DNA of 64,000 bases from Pollenia angustigena (taxonomy: Eukaryota > Arthropoda > Insecta > Diptera > Polleniidae). Below the pieces are notes generated by a model. That model saw only the letters and a program-made list of their open reading frames with translations, had not been told where the DNA came from and searched no databases. Shown here piece by piece: positions 44,707-56,432 of this stretch. The number at the start of each line of letters is the position of its first letter. The first letter of the stretch is position 1. The DNA lies in the NCBI GenBank assembly GCA_930367215.1, contig OV884058.1:172466478-172530477 (forward strand), written 5' to 3'. The position numbers were made by a program, and so were the translations under genes.

Positions 44707-45129
44707 AATTGGTTTTTGTTAAGAAAATTGTTTTGCTTTTAATTACGGTACATAATATTTAAGTTAGTTCTATTTAAATTAGAATTAATTTACTATGTTA
44801 AAACATTTTGACAAATTTCAAGTAATATTGACATGGGGAAACAACAATCTTTACACAAACATTTTATGTACATTTTTTAGGAGGACGTGGCACCTCCCAT
44901 ACAAAGAAAATATAAATTGCAGTATACATGGAAAAGGGTTAGGTAAAACTTTTCAAATTTGGAACATCTCCACTACGAAGACAATATAAAAATCTGTATG
45001 TTTGAACAACGATAACAGTAATAGAATCTTAATTTGGTACAAATTGCTGCGTTTTAAATACATGAGATTTGCTTTAAAACATTTTGCAAATTTAATTTTA
45101 ATGGGGGAAGCGAACTGCACCGGGTTAAG

Positions 45130-45977
45130 CTACACACAGAAAAAAATCCAGTTAAAAACGTCGAAAACAAGGTTCATTTAAATTTTTTCGGTGGTGATTT
45201 TGCTTCATACGGGTTTCATGTTAATTCAACCTGATTTTACAATAACTGCGAACAACATTTTTTTCTTTTGATATAACTATAATTCATGTTAATTTAACAT
45301 TGCAGTAAAGTTAGAGCAAAATGTAATTTATATTTAAATAACAATCGGAATCACGTTGAATGAAAGTTATTTCCAGTTGAAACAACGTGAATTTCATGTA
45401 GAATCAAATGGGTTTGAGTGTATTTTAACAGTGTGAAGAAGCTTCAGACAACATTTGCATTTATGTAAGAATAATTCAAAACCCTGTAACACACGTATCA
45501 CTTATTTTGTATTCTCCTTTGTTAACAGAAGCATCAGCAGAATCGCCCGATATGGTCATCATTCTACTTTGAAAACTTGATGTACTATTTAAATAAACAA
45601 TTTTAATTAAAAGAATACGGGAATTGTCTTCTTTTTATAACATTTTTTAAAAGTGAAAATAAAAAATGTACATAATTAAGTAGGTATGCATGTTAATTAA
45701 ACAAGATAAACTTTTGATTTTAATACAAAACAGGTTTTTATGGGTTCAATATTGAATCCAGATTTATTTATATTTTAATATTTTTTTTTTTTATTTTTTT
45801 AACAGTGAATAATATTAAATAAACGTAATTTAAGGTTATTTTGATATTTTTTATTAAAAATTAATATGAAATAATGATAAATTTAAGTAAAGGGCATAAT
45901 TTTTCTGAAATTTAACATGATTCTCAATCAACATTTTTCCATGTTAATTTTACATGGGTATTTTTTTCTGTGTGTAG
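45130..45977. mobile_element. 848-bp MITE with exact 18-bp inverted ends
   Basis: CTACACACAGAAAAAAAT at 45130-45147 is exactly inverted at 45960-45977. The next bases are also partly symmetrical (CATGTTAATT motifs near 45218, 45285 and 45940). It is AT-rich and non-coding. The ACACAGAAAAAA end is shared in type with 55372-56223. Confidence 0.65.
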
Positions 45978-47037
45978 TATTATATAAATTCAAACACCCT
46001 TAACCAACTGTAGGTCATTACCACAGTCGGTTTAGATTGTACCCCCCATTTGATTCTATATGCTATTCATTTGTTTGTTTATTTTACATTTTAGATATTC
46101 ACCGACAAATGACTATAATTATGTTTTCCATTCCGCATCATTATCAACGACATTAACAAGAATATCTTCATTATTTTCATTAACGTATAAACTAAAGACC
46201 TGCACGAGTGTATCAGTAAGTATTGTTGAAACAGATACACCAGATATATATCTGTTACTACTGATATAAATGAGAGAATGAGTGTAACTGATATTGCATG
46301 GTTTTGCTTTTGCCCACTCACCATATCTTAAAAACAAAAACAGATGCTTATGGTTTTGGATTGAGTGTGTCATAACATTTTTTTTTGCTTACAAACATCT
46401 GTTGTCACCGTAAGTATTTCTACAATATCTGTGGTAATCTGTTGTATTTTTAAATATTGTTGGCGAGTTGATGAAAATAAGAGAGTTTGTAAAAATTTTT
46501 ATAAGATCTCAACCAGGGGTGCCAGATGGTTGTAGTAAAAAATCGGCATATTTTCAAAAACAAATCGGAAATCAAATTATGAAAAAAAAACGGCAAATTA
46601 AAATTACTGTTTTAGACACAATAAAACATATTTTTAGTGACAAAAACAACAAAGCAAAACCATTAACCATTACATAATGCTTTAAAAAAATAAATGTTTT
46701 ATAAATAAATTTTATTTAATTAAAAGAATACGGGGTATCTGATAGCAGATTTATATTTTCAAACTTAAATAAAAATTTTTATAATTGACACAAAGTTTTA
46801 TTAAAAGCATTGAACGGTAGAATGGAAATGCGGGTTTTATTTTTTAAAGATTATGTCATCCACATGTCTTGTGTCGACTTGAACACACTGTTCAACACGG
46901 AGCCTCGTTTTTCGAGAATTTAAAAAAATAAATGACCCAATTTTCTCATGCGTGGATAAGGCACACCAAAAATTTACCCTGGGGCAATGTAAAGGTATTT
47001 GATGTTTCAATCGAAGGTTTTAGGTTCTTGGAGACCA

Positions 47038-47651
47038 CCCAGCAAAAACTTTACTTACAATCCTACTTTTAATGACTTCCAGAATTCATTACTTTGTAGC
47101 TTTATTCGCCACTTTTTGCATTATTAGTTATATATTAAATAATAACTTTATTATTATATCTTAAATATACAGAAAAATTTAAATTTTCATTATGACAATA
47201 AAAATGTCATTATAGTCATTATAGTAAAAAAACATAGTTTTTTAATACAAAAACTACACTGCCCCGGTAGACTAGCTGGTAGCGAGCTAGTCTATCAGCA
47301 CCGAGGTTGCGCGATCGAATCCCGCCAGAGACAGAAAAAAAATAAAATAAAGTAAAATAAAATAAGAAAAAATAAAATAATTAAAAAAAAATAAAAAATA
47401 AAATAATTTAAAAAAATAAAAAATAAAAAAATGTTTACTTTTTTGACTTTGTGTAACTATATATTCTTATAAAAATTTTAAGTATAAAAATAACATATTA
47501 CTTTTCGGATTATAATAGGCTAAATTATAAAGGATTACTTTTGGGAGATCTCGAACAAAAATAAGTACTTTTTCTAGTAGAAAAGTAAGTAGTCGGCTCG
47601 TCAAATTCTCATTATTTTTCTGCTTATTTTGTAAGCAAAGTTTTTGCTGGG
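47038..47651. mobile_element. 614-bp TIR element nested in the hAT-like composite
   Basis: CCCAGCAAAAACTTTACTTA and the inverted right end TAAGCAAAGTTTTTGCTGGG match with one or two differences over 23 bp. The termini resemble the CCCAGTAAAAAA and CCCAGCGGGAAAA elements elsewhere in the window. No clear target duplication. A SINE with an A-rich tail has landed inside. Confidence 0.6.
47260..47430 (+). mobile_element. tRNA-derived SINE, head plus A-rich tail
   Basis: The head GCCCCGGTAGACTAGCTGG then TAGCGAGCTAG has an A-box-like segment, and GGTTGCGCGATCGAATCCC then GCCAGAGAC has a B box. It is followed at once by AAAATAAAATAAAGTAAAAT-type sequence to about 47430. CCCGCCAGAGAC is the same junction as at 6370-6503. 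This copy lacks the body seen in the other two. Confidence 0.55.
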
Positions 47652-47739
47652 CAGTAGCGGTAGATTTGTTTGTTGACGTGGGTATTTAAGTGAAAATGAA
47701 CTTTGAACAAAATTGTTGACGAGCAATTACTTAAGAATC

Positions 47740-49380
47740 ATTACCCTTAAAAAATGTCTCCTCAGCGAACTGTGACTCACAAATCCTCCCAATCGATAAT
47801 TCCAACGGCGCCAACCTTCCTCCGCACCGTTTATTACTATTTGAAATAATCGCGTTTAAAAATAAAATTTTGCCACCAGACACCCTTTATATGAATAAAT
47901 TTTACTTAAAGGTAAATTGCAGGGACCGTTAATAAGAGTGATCCATATAATTTTAGCTTGAAAACTCTCCATATTAGAGTCAGCGGAGACCTATACTGTC
48001 TTATACCAAGGTTCGTCTCATTAAGAACCTATGGTGATCTTGAATAAACGATCTTAACTCCACAGTTAAAATAAATTTTCCACGAAAAAATAAAAGTAGG
48101 TATGGATGAACTCTTAAAAAGAGAGTTTTATTTCGCAGTCATAAAATAATGACAATTAGTTTAATTGAAGTGCAAGCTGATTAGATAATATTGCTTTACA
48201 AATTGTAGTGATCTGACCAGCTACAAGCTTTGGGTGTCCAAGTACAAAATATGAATTTAATTAAATGTCGGTTAAAATCAAACTCCTGAAATGAGTTTTA
48301 ATTTATGACGGCTTAATAAAACTCTTTTTTTAAGAGTTAAATTCGACCTTTTATGTTTACGTTGAAAAATAGCTGTTTTATATGGACTTTTTTTGTGTTT
48401 ATTCCAAAAATAACTCAGGGACTAAAAATAATTACTTTTAATTTTTTTTCTAAAGGTTACGAGAAAAAATTCCTTTATTTTCAATTGGGAGCCTTTAACC
48501 ATTATCGTTATATATATTTTTTTTTGGTTGTGGTAACCAATTAAAGTAAAATTTATTTAATTTTGGTAATTAATAACCTAATTAATTTTTTGTTTACAAA
48601 TATCTATTGGAAAAAATTATTTATTTTTCTGGTTACAATTCTTAGGTCAAGTAAAACATATGTACCACATTTCTTTAAGCTTCTCATATGAAGTTGTATA
48701 TTTTTCAAAATGTGTTTGTTGGGTTAGACGCAATACAAACACTGCATACCTATATAAAATAAATATGTATAACCATTTTTTCCTTAAGTATAAGCGCTAA
48801 ATTAATAAAAGTTGTCTCTTTGTGTAACAAGTTAATCAAAATTAATAATTTGTATAAAACAAACCAAAAATTACTGTGCTGTAAGTGTTTATCAAAAAAT
48901 AGGCACTTTGATAATTTAGAGAAAAAAAATCGTCAAAATGCAGATTTATCGGTAAATATGGTAGGCCTGATTACAACGCTTCCTGCTAGTTTTTATTTTT
49001 TACAAACACAAAGTATGTACACGTGTTTAGTTCTTTTAGAGTTTTTTTTTCAATAATTTTTGTCTACTTGGCACTTGAACGAAGAAAACGCAACCTTTTA
49101 ATTTCATGAAAGAATTTTTTACACAAACAAAATACATATCGGTACCGAAAATTTCAAAAATGTTTGCCTTCCAAAAAAACAAGCAACACATTTTGTTCTT
49201 GTAAAGTTTTTTTTGTTTGTTTTTTTTTGTGCTCGAACCACATCACGCAAAAGTGATTGAAAAAATAACTGTTCATGTGTACATATTTTGTTTTTGTAAA
49301 AAATTATTTTTTAGCCAGCCAAAGGGTCGGCTCTTTTGCGTTGAAAAATAATTGAAAATAACGGTATCGTACAATAAGTA
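47740..49380. other. No gene recognised (interior of the hAT-like composite)
   Basis: AT-rich DNA without transposase motifs on either strand. Short frames near 48353 and 48820 have no family resemblance. Confidence 0.4.
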
Positions 49381-50148
49381 ACTTATTGTATTCCATCAGC
49401 ATCCACTAGGATCTGCTTTCGCGAAACAGATATTAGCAGATATGATACTCTCTTTCGCTTTTGTATCAACTTACATCCACTTTTTTACAAATCATATCAA
49501 GATCAACTTATATCAGAAACACAAGAGCACTCATCCATACGCATCTACTTTAGAAAAAACACAAAAACAGATATAAACAGATGTATCTGTGCAGGTCTTT
49601 AGTATAAACATCATTACCATCTTTTCACCATCATCATTATTATCATTCTGTATTGTAAATATATTTATACGAGCCTTTTGTTGGTGAATTAATGAGTGGG
49701 ATGGATGTGTGCGAAAAGGGGCGGAAAAAAATCAACATTTATTTAGTTTTTTTTTTAACCATAAACAAACAAATGCAAAAAAACTATGTATAGAATATAA
49801 AAATACAAAAAAAAAAAAAAAACTAAATAAAAATTCTGTTAAAAAAAACACTAGCCTTCCGGGCTGTTACATTAAATTAGTAACAAAGTTTATGTGTATA
49901 TAGTTTGACGCAAAAAAAAAAACGAATAGTAAAAGAAAATTAAATAAATGTGACCAACTGTAAAAATGTCTTGTATATTACTGAAAGCCAAAAATGGGAC
50001 GTAAATGTTCAAAAAACGGAGGAGTGTAGAATTAGAGAAAAGCTTAAAATATGTATTCAATTTAACTAAAATTTAGTTGAATACAGTTTTGAGTTTATTA
50101 TTTTCAAAATAAATGTATTTAAATTCAAATTTATTAATTGGACATAGT

Positions 50149-50760
50149 TTCCTGACGATCTGGCCTAAGCAACCAGTGAAATGCGCATAGGAATAGCTTA
50201 TCCCATTAACAATAAACTTCAGTTTTTCAATAGTATGAAATGGGAATTTACCACATTATGACGTAACCTTGTTAAATTATTTTTGAATTCCAAGAAAAAC
50301 TTTGATAACTTATTAGCATGTGGCAGTGTATATAAAACTGAACTGGCAAAATAAAATAAAGAAATTTGTTTTTTTTTTTTTTTTCTTTACCCACTTACAA
50401 CTACATTTAGAGTCGACAAAAAATCAACCAATTGTGGTCGGGATTGTAAGAAAAGATAAACTCACTGTTTATTGTTGTTATTTTTGGTTAAGCTTTGATA
50501 TTGTTACAAGCAAAACTGGGGCTTATAATTCTTATTCGCTTAACAGTTTTATTTGTATAATATCTTTAGTTTTTCTAAAATCTTTGGATGAAGCTTCCTG
50601 ACGATCTTGCCTAAGCAACCAGTGAAATGCGCATAGGAATAGCTTATCTCATCAACAATAAACTTCAGTTTGTCAATAGTATGAAATGGGAATTTAGCAC
50701 ATTAAAACGTAACCTTGTTAATTAATTTTTGAATCCCAAGAAAAACTTTGACAATTAGTT
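50149..50760 (+). repeat. Pair of about 163-bp direct repeats, 446 bp apart
   Basis: TTCCTGACGATCTGGCCTAA at 50149 and TTCCTGACGATCTTGCCTAA at 50595 each open a block that continues through GCGCATAGGAATAGCTTATC and ATGAAATGGGAATTTA to CAAGAAAAACTTTGA (ending near 50311 and 50759). They are over 90 percent alike by eye. The 280 bp between them are unrelated AT-rich sequence. Confidence 0.8.
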
Positions 50761-51565
50761 TTTTAATGGCATATTAAGCTTCGTTCACAATTAAAAAAAC
50801 ATATTCACTTGGTGTTCATAATAAAGCAAAAATTTCCTTTGCAACCACACAGATGTTGCATTAAGAAACCGTTTGCAAATTTAAGTTACAACAATATTAT
50901 GCATTAATTATTATTTTTTACAAAAACATTATGTTAAAATTTTCATTCAAAACTAAATGAAATTATTTTAAACGTCAGAAACAATTACATACAAATTGTT
51001 GCTGAAGTTAAAGTAGACTCAACTTTAATTACATTTTAAAAAAAAGGAAAATATATGAAATACTTTGGAAGAAAATAGATAAAAGAAAAAACGAAATTGT
51101 TGCTCTGATTGTGAACAATACTTTATGGTTTATATTGACTGTCGAATTTTCATAGAGAATCCATTTCATAAACCGTTTATAAACCTGTTTTATGTTTAAT
51201 AAATAAGGCTGTAAGTGTATCAATGAGTTGTCCTATGTAAAGTGGGAGTAGGTGTTTATTTATTTAAGTGCCTACCCCGTATTTTTACGAGGTTTACGTG
51301 TTGGTATATTTAGAAACATTCGGTACGTGAGACCGAATCGTGCCGGTTGAGATTGATTTTTGTTTTAAGGCTGAAGGCTAAGACAACCTGTGATTGCAAA
51401 AGCTAATGTTTTTTTTTTTTTGAAAAAAAGGTTTTAGTTTTGTTTTTGTTGTAAAGAGCAGTCCAACCATAATGCATTTTGTTAATTGTGAGTCACACTT
51501 TAACGTCAAGTTTTTTCACAACTTAACTTGACATTTCTTTGTTTCAGTGTTTGACATATTCAAAC

Positions 51566-53594
51566 ATGGAGAGGTACACAATTGAGCAGCGCCCTATCCA
51601 TTAGTTGAACAGACAGATTTCGTCCATTTAACGTGAGCACCGTCCTAGGACCCGACTCACGTTGCTCTCAACAACGGGTCAAAATAATACGTTGACCACC
51701 GCCCCTTCCTCCTTCGACGCAAAGCTGTGACACCAGGGCAAGCGTTCCGACTTCGAATCCATGCATTTGGACATTTCATCCTCCTCGGTAAAGGGAGGAG
51801 CCTATCTAACAATCCTACCATTTTGTGTTCAAATGGCAACAGGTTGCAGTGCAACTCCACACCGAGAGATAACTTGCCCTACCCACGATATGGGTTTAAA
51901 ATCACAGCCACCACGTTACTCTCCGAAGGGCCTCACCATAATCAGGTTGGGACCGTAGTCCCAAGAGCGCCCTGGTTCCCGTGGTACCGAATAAACACAT
52001 CGGCCAGTTTCGTAGCCTAAGCCACTATTAGTAGAATCCTAAATGATCCAGAGACTGGTGACCTCCAGCCTTCACATCAAACACATATCCACATACAGGA
52101 ACCAAAGACAGCACCAAGACACATTGGCCACATGGTGTGGCACCGGCAGGGCACATCACGGGCATCACTGACTATAGCAACAACAATAAACAAAGTCACC
52201 CTCACAAAAGACTTAATGGTCACTAAGTGACACGGCAAATGAGAAACGAGGTAAGAACAGCAATATTAGTTAAAATCGTAGAGCAGGGGTCGTTCCGGAA
52301 ATCAGTCACAGCGTGCTGCTACTCCACCAAGACATTCCCAGCTCCAGCCCCTTAGGAATTCAGAGGTGAGAATCACCCGGCACAAGCAACAGCAGCGAGG
52401 ACAAATTACCATCCATCAAATTAGTGAAGTCCACCATAATCAGCAACCGACCCCAAAAAAACAGCAAGCAATGTGCAGAGCGAACAGTTTGACGATTTCT
52501 GCTTACATCGGTTCACAAATGACTGCGTGACTACCTCCACTATCTCCGTAATCTCCTAGCAAAAAATTACCGGGCGAATTCCCAGTGGAGATGGTCAAGC
52601 AAAGACTCTCAGCACGTACTTCTTAGAAGAGCTACTTACACATTGCCTAACATGCAGCCACACATCTGCTACGGATTTCCGCTCCCTAAATCCATACTGG
52701 TACTCAGAAGCCTCCTCGATTCTATCTGCCCTCAGTCGTGTCCCCATTATCCTCTCAAGCACTTTTCCAAGTACCGAGAGGAGACCGATGCCCAGGTTAG
52801 AGCGAGGAAGAGTGCAACACGCTACCAGGAGACTAAAGAATAACAACAACTCAAGCAGACTCCAAGCCCTAGGGATATGGCTCTCACTCAGACACCTCCC
52901 AAGGACTGCCTCCACATATTCGGGTATGGCCTTCCAGATCGCCTTAGCCATCTCACCAGTCACTCTTCCCCCGACAAATACTGTCCGAGACTTCCGATCT
53001 CTCCAAGTCCGGAGGACCAACCGCCCCCTTGTAACAGGGAAGCGACCAGCAAACCCGATCCCCGGAAAGAAGATCCCCAATAGTGTGTCGGCGCATTTCC
53101 CCCAAGATGACAAGCTAACTCTGTCAACCCGGAGGCAAGCAAAATCAGCTACTTTAGAGATAGAAGTGAATGGTGACTTTTCAAAGAAAATCAACTTCAG
53201 CGACGAGGCACACTTGAACCTCAGTAAATTCATTAAAAGGCAGATTTGCCGAATTTGGGCAATTGAGAATCCACGAGTGATTGTTGAAAAGCCGATGCAT
53301 CCACAAAGTATGACTGTTTGGTGCATTTCTTCAAAAATGAGGTCGGACAAGAAGTTATCGTGATTGGTGTTCACTATTGCGGCATGATAACGGACTTCTT
53401 CTGGCCAGAAATTGAGGATATGTTTCTGGATGGTGTCACTTTGCCACACAGCCAAAGAAACAGTGTCTATTTTGCGCGATAAATTCAAAAGCCGTGTTAT
53501 CTCATGTCGTGGCAATGTTAATTGGCCGCCACAATCATGTGATTTGACATGGTTGGACTTCTTTCTTTGGGGATATTTTTGGGCATCTTTCTAG
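51566..53594 (+). pseudogene. Mariner-type transposase, interrupted
   Basis: The start reads MERYTIEQR, as in this mariner-like family, and is then cut by the LINE at about 51592. From about 53160 the frame gives INFSDEAHLNLSKFIKRQIC then RIWAIENPRVIVEKPMHPQS and MTVWC, the first catalytic Asp block. Frameshifts follow near 53350, then MITDFFWPEIEDM, CHTAKETVSILRDKF, RVISCRGNVNWPPQSCD then LTWLDFFLWGY, which holds the third catalytic Asp. The second (QQDGATCHTA) block is damaged to MVSLCHTA. The minus-strand remnant at 21860-22270 belongs to the same family. It is dead: interrupted, frameshifted and missing its helix-turn-helix region. Confidence 0.8.
51593..53155 (-). pseudogene. R1-clade non-LTR retrotransposon fragment
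   Basis: The minus strand from about 53130 gives WGKCADTLLGIFFPG, then GGRVTGEMAKAIWKAIPEYV then EAVLGRCLSESHIPRAW. Next come LLSVLGKVLERIMGTRLR, YQYGFRERKSVADVWLHVRQ and CVSSSSKKYVL. These are the RT N-terminal blocks (0-2) of R1-type LINEs (GITxEMxxAxWxAIPEYxxxLxxRCLSExxFPRxW). The catalytic FADD region is not found; below 52600 the sequence is GC-richer but unreadable. Stops and short deletions are frequent, for example between RAW and LLSVLG. The open frame running 53515-52595 is a chance fusion of antisense mariner and R1. Confidence 0.75.
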
Positions 53595-53699
53595 TATAAT
53601 AAAAAATATTCAGATAATTCTCTGAACACTTTTACCCATTCTTACAATTAACATCGTGCGTTTTGGTTTGATAATCATCAATGTTGATGGCTTTTTTGT

Positions 53700-55370
53700 A
53701 AAAGCTTGAAAATTGAAAAATATAGGTATATCTTCATGATTACAAAATTTGCCTATTTAACTTTTGATTTGAAAAACTTTGAAACAGGGGTTCAAACATT
53801 CAGTCTGTGAGTCACAGCGCGGCTCTATTTGTTTCAAGACTAAGCGCGAGTATAGGAAGCTTAAAACAAAAATATAAATTGTATTAAGTTCCATTGCTCT
53901 ATAGAAATGCTTCTTGTTTCCATATTGAAGTGTGTATTCTTGACTTTTTAATCTTTATAATTTGCGCAAAACATTTGCCACACATATTTTGTACACATCA
54001 CAATTTAATGTTCCCATAGGGATTTTCATCAAGTGTTGTAGTCACTTTTAATAAACTGATAGTCGTTTTGATAACGATTTATCCTTAATGTTATTTTCAT
54101 TTGAGTTTTTTATTTATAAAATGCTTTAAGTCCAGGATTAGTTGGTTTCACATTTCCTTCCATGTATGTAAGAAGATTCATGTATTTAAGTTGACTTTAA
54201 AAAATTAACAAAAACATCAAAAAGATTTTGATACTTTAGATCTTTTACACTGTGTTTGTGTGCTTGCATTTATATTAAATAATTAATAATTAAAATGTTT
54301 AATTATTTTCTTATCAATTTAATGGTTAAATTAGTTGTTTTTTTAAATACAAGCGGCATTTCTTTTTCTTTTTGTTTAAAGCAATTTTTTTTGCAAAGAA
54401 AAACTTATTTGATTAAATTAAGTAAAATGTACGCTTTAATTTATATGACCTGTTTTGCGAAGCTCTAGACTACATTTGATAAAAGGATTGAATTATTTCT
54501 GCCAAAAAATAAATCTGTTCCAATAAGGAAAATCCTGTAATCATAATTGATAGAAATCATTAATATTTTAATTATACAAGGCACGACTTTGAAAAAGGAT
54601 AAAATCCAAATTTTATGAGGATTGATCCATATCGATTTAAAAAAAAAGATTTAAAAGTGCATCGGAATTGCCCTACACCAAGAAAAAATATTGTTTAGTT
54701 TGTTCATATACAATTATTTTAGTAGGGTTAAAGAAAATTCAAAAATATTTATCAATATTTATCACAACTGTCATCGCTACTATATTATGAATGAATCAAT
54801 TTTTTACATCATATAATGGTTGCTTACAATGATATATATTTTTGACGTTGTCGCTTGTACCTGTTAAAACTTAGCAATAACATTTTTAATTGTTTTCATT
54901 AAATTAAAAGGGGAAATGTTAACGGCTATGGTGACCATTGGGAATGTCGGTTTTATGATTATATAGTTGGCTTATGCAATAGTTCGATTTAAGTAATCAT
55001 AATATGCAAATCAGATGTGGAAAAATTTTACATACCGTGTGGGCCTAATCTCATGGTAGTCTTAACCACTGGGTGAGAAACAATGCGTTTACTGACCACC
55101 CCTTTGTGTAAGTGCCGCCAACACATGCAGAGGTAGCAATTGAGTATACACATATTTAACAAGGCAGAATTATACACTCGCCACTTTTTTCAACTTGTGC
55201 TTTCTTACCTTTGCTGTGGTTTGAGGCAAGTAGAATCTGCGTAATAGCTAGAGCGCCTAGGGCGATCTACCTGTAGGCGGAACTTCCCCATAGCTGGTCA
55301 AAAATCTAAACTTAAAGTTGACTCTTTAAGATCTTCCTGCCCTTGACCCTGGGTGTAAGCCACAAGTACC
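53700..55370. other. No gene recognised
   Basis: AT-rich. The 55020-55370 part is somewhat GC-richer, with phrases like GGGCCTAATCTCATGG and TAGGGCGATCTACCTG, but no frame or repeat family was recognised. Confidence 0.4.
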
Positions 55371-55371
55371 A

Positions 55372-56223
55372 CACAGAAAAAATTATTGCCGAATTATTTT
55401 CAAACAAACGCTTATTTGAAAATTTTTTTAATATCTATAAATTTTTTTACTGATTCAAACAATATTTTTGTTTGATTTTTATTTAACCAACAAAAATGTG
55501 GACAACTCTTCAAAAATATAATAAACGCGTTATTAGTGTCAAGTTTTCATAATTTTGTATGAAATATTTAACGCTCTTAAATGTTGTCGTCTTTTTGCAT
55601 TTTTTTATTTGATCGTAAGCAACACTTCTTTATGTGAAATATAAGAACAACAACAAAAAACACACACAGTCTATTTTTGGACGCGTTAAAAAAGTGCAAC
55701 TAAAAGAAAAACAATAGCAGAAACAACATTATAAGAAACGAAATCCCGTATTCAATTTTTTAAAACTGTTTGGTTAAATACATCAAATACAAAGGTAGAA
55801 TGATGACGAAAAACATATCGAGTCGGTCTGCCGCCGTTTTTGGTTACATTTCCTCTTTAGCAAAGGAAAGGATACAGCAACAGAGAGTGATAAAGAAAAA
55901 CATTGTGTTGTGTGTGTATAAATAAGAATTCGTTCAAAAATTATTCCAACAAAAAAATGTGTCTCAAAGCCAGCCGGCGGCTCTGCTCTGCCGTCATCTT
56001 CTCATACAGTGCTTACTTGTGTGCGCGTCATTGCTTGTGCAAAAACTTTTTTTTTTTGAAATTTAGTATATGAATTTCAGTAAACTTTTTGTTTGATTCA
56101 GTTAAATTATTTGTTTGAAAAAATCAGTGTTTTTTTCAAATTTGTTTATAGGACCGATTTCAGAAAAAAATTGTTTGATTCTACAAATTTTTTGTTTGAA
56201 TTGGAAAAATAATTTTTTCTGTG
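55372..56223. mobile_element. 852-bp MITE with CACAGAAAAAATTATT ends
   Basis: CACAGAAAAAATTATT at 55372 is inverted at the right end (AATAATTTTTTCTGTG, ending 56223). The interior repeats TTGTTTGAAAA/CAAACAAA motifs in both orientations near each end. It is non-coding, of the same ACACAGAAAAA type as 45130-45977. Confidence 0.55.
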
Positions 56224-56414
56224 CACATGATATCTTCACCAAAAGTCAATTCGAAGCCGTACATTTGAGGGCTACTGACTCACTGATCGCAACTTGTTTG
56301 CCCTTGAATGTAATACCAAAAGGTATTATATCTTTAGGACGTCACCCAAAATTCCTCCAGGGTGATTATGCATATACAGTGGAAAGTCTCATGATGGAAC
56401 ACCGAATGTTGATG

Positions 56415-56432
56415 TTGGTTTTTTATTTCTTT
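56415..56432. repeat. Left target-site duplication of the LINE
   Basis: TTGGTTTTTTATTTCTTT, identical to 59167-59184. The last T bases merge with the oligo-T of the element, so the true length may be 15-18 bp. Confidence 0.8.

Larger units (their letters stand above)
46193..49601. mobile_element. 3.4 kb hAT-like composite element with 8-bp target duplication
   Basis: It is flanked by GTATAAAC (46185-46192 and 49602-49609), an exact 8-bp direct repeat. The termini TAAAGACCTGCAC and inverse are perfect over 13 bp. ACAGAT-type motifs are repeated near both ends (46215-46255, 46390-46440, 49425-49440, 49555-49590), as hAT subterminal repeats often are. No transposase frame was recognised, so it looks non-autonomous. 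It contains the element at 47038-47651, and that in turn contains a SINE head. Confidence 0.65.
51461..53669 (+). mobile_element. Mariner-type element split by an R1-clade LINE
   Basis: The left end GTCCAACCATAATGCATTTT then GTTAATTGTGAGTCACAC is matched by an inverted right end near 53642-53669 (TTACAATTAACATCGTGCGT). Another left end is at 63923-64000. Inside, the transposase start (ATG 51566, MERYTIEQR) and its C-terminal half (53160-53594) are separated by a GC-richer block of about 1.55 kb that is an R1-type LINE on the opposite strand. Confidence 0.65.

Noticed and set aside
47260..47333. Functional tRNA gene
   Set aside because: There are A- and B-box-like segments but no proper anticodon arm, and the junction to an A-rich tail marks it as a SINE.
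50149..50760. LTR pair of a retrotransposon
   Set aside because: The repeats lack TG...CA ends, the spacer is only about 280 bp, and no primer-binding site is visible.
51727..53363. Several + strand ORFs (for example 191 codons at 52788-53363)
   Set aside because: They are shadows opposite the R1 RT; only the last part (from about 53160) is real transposase.
52595..53515. 306-codon minus-strand ORF as a host gene
   Set aside because: Its first third is antisense to mariner transposase (53160-53515) and the rest is R1-type RT, so the frame is a chance fusion.
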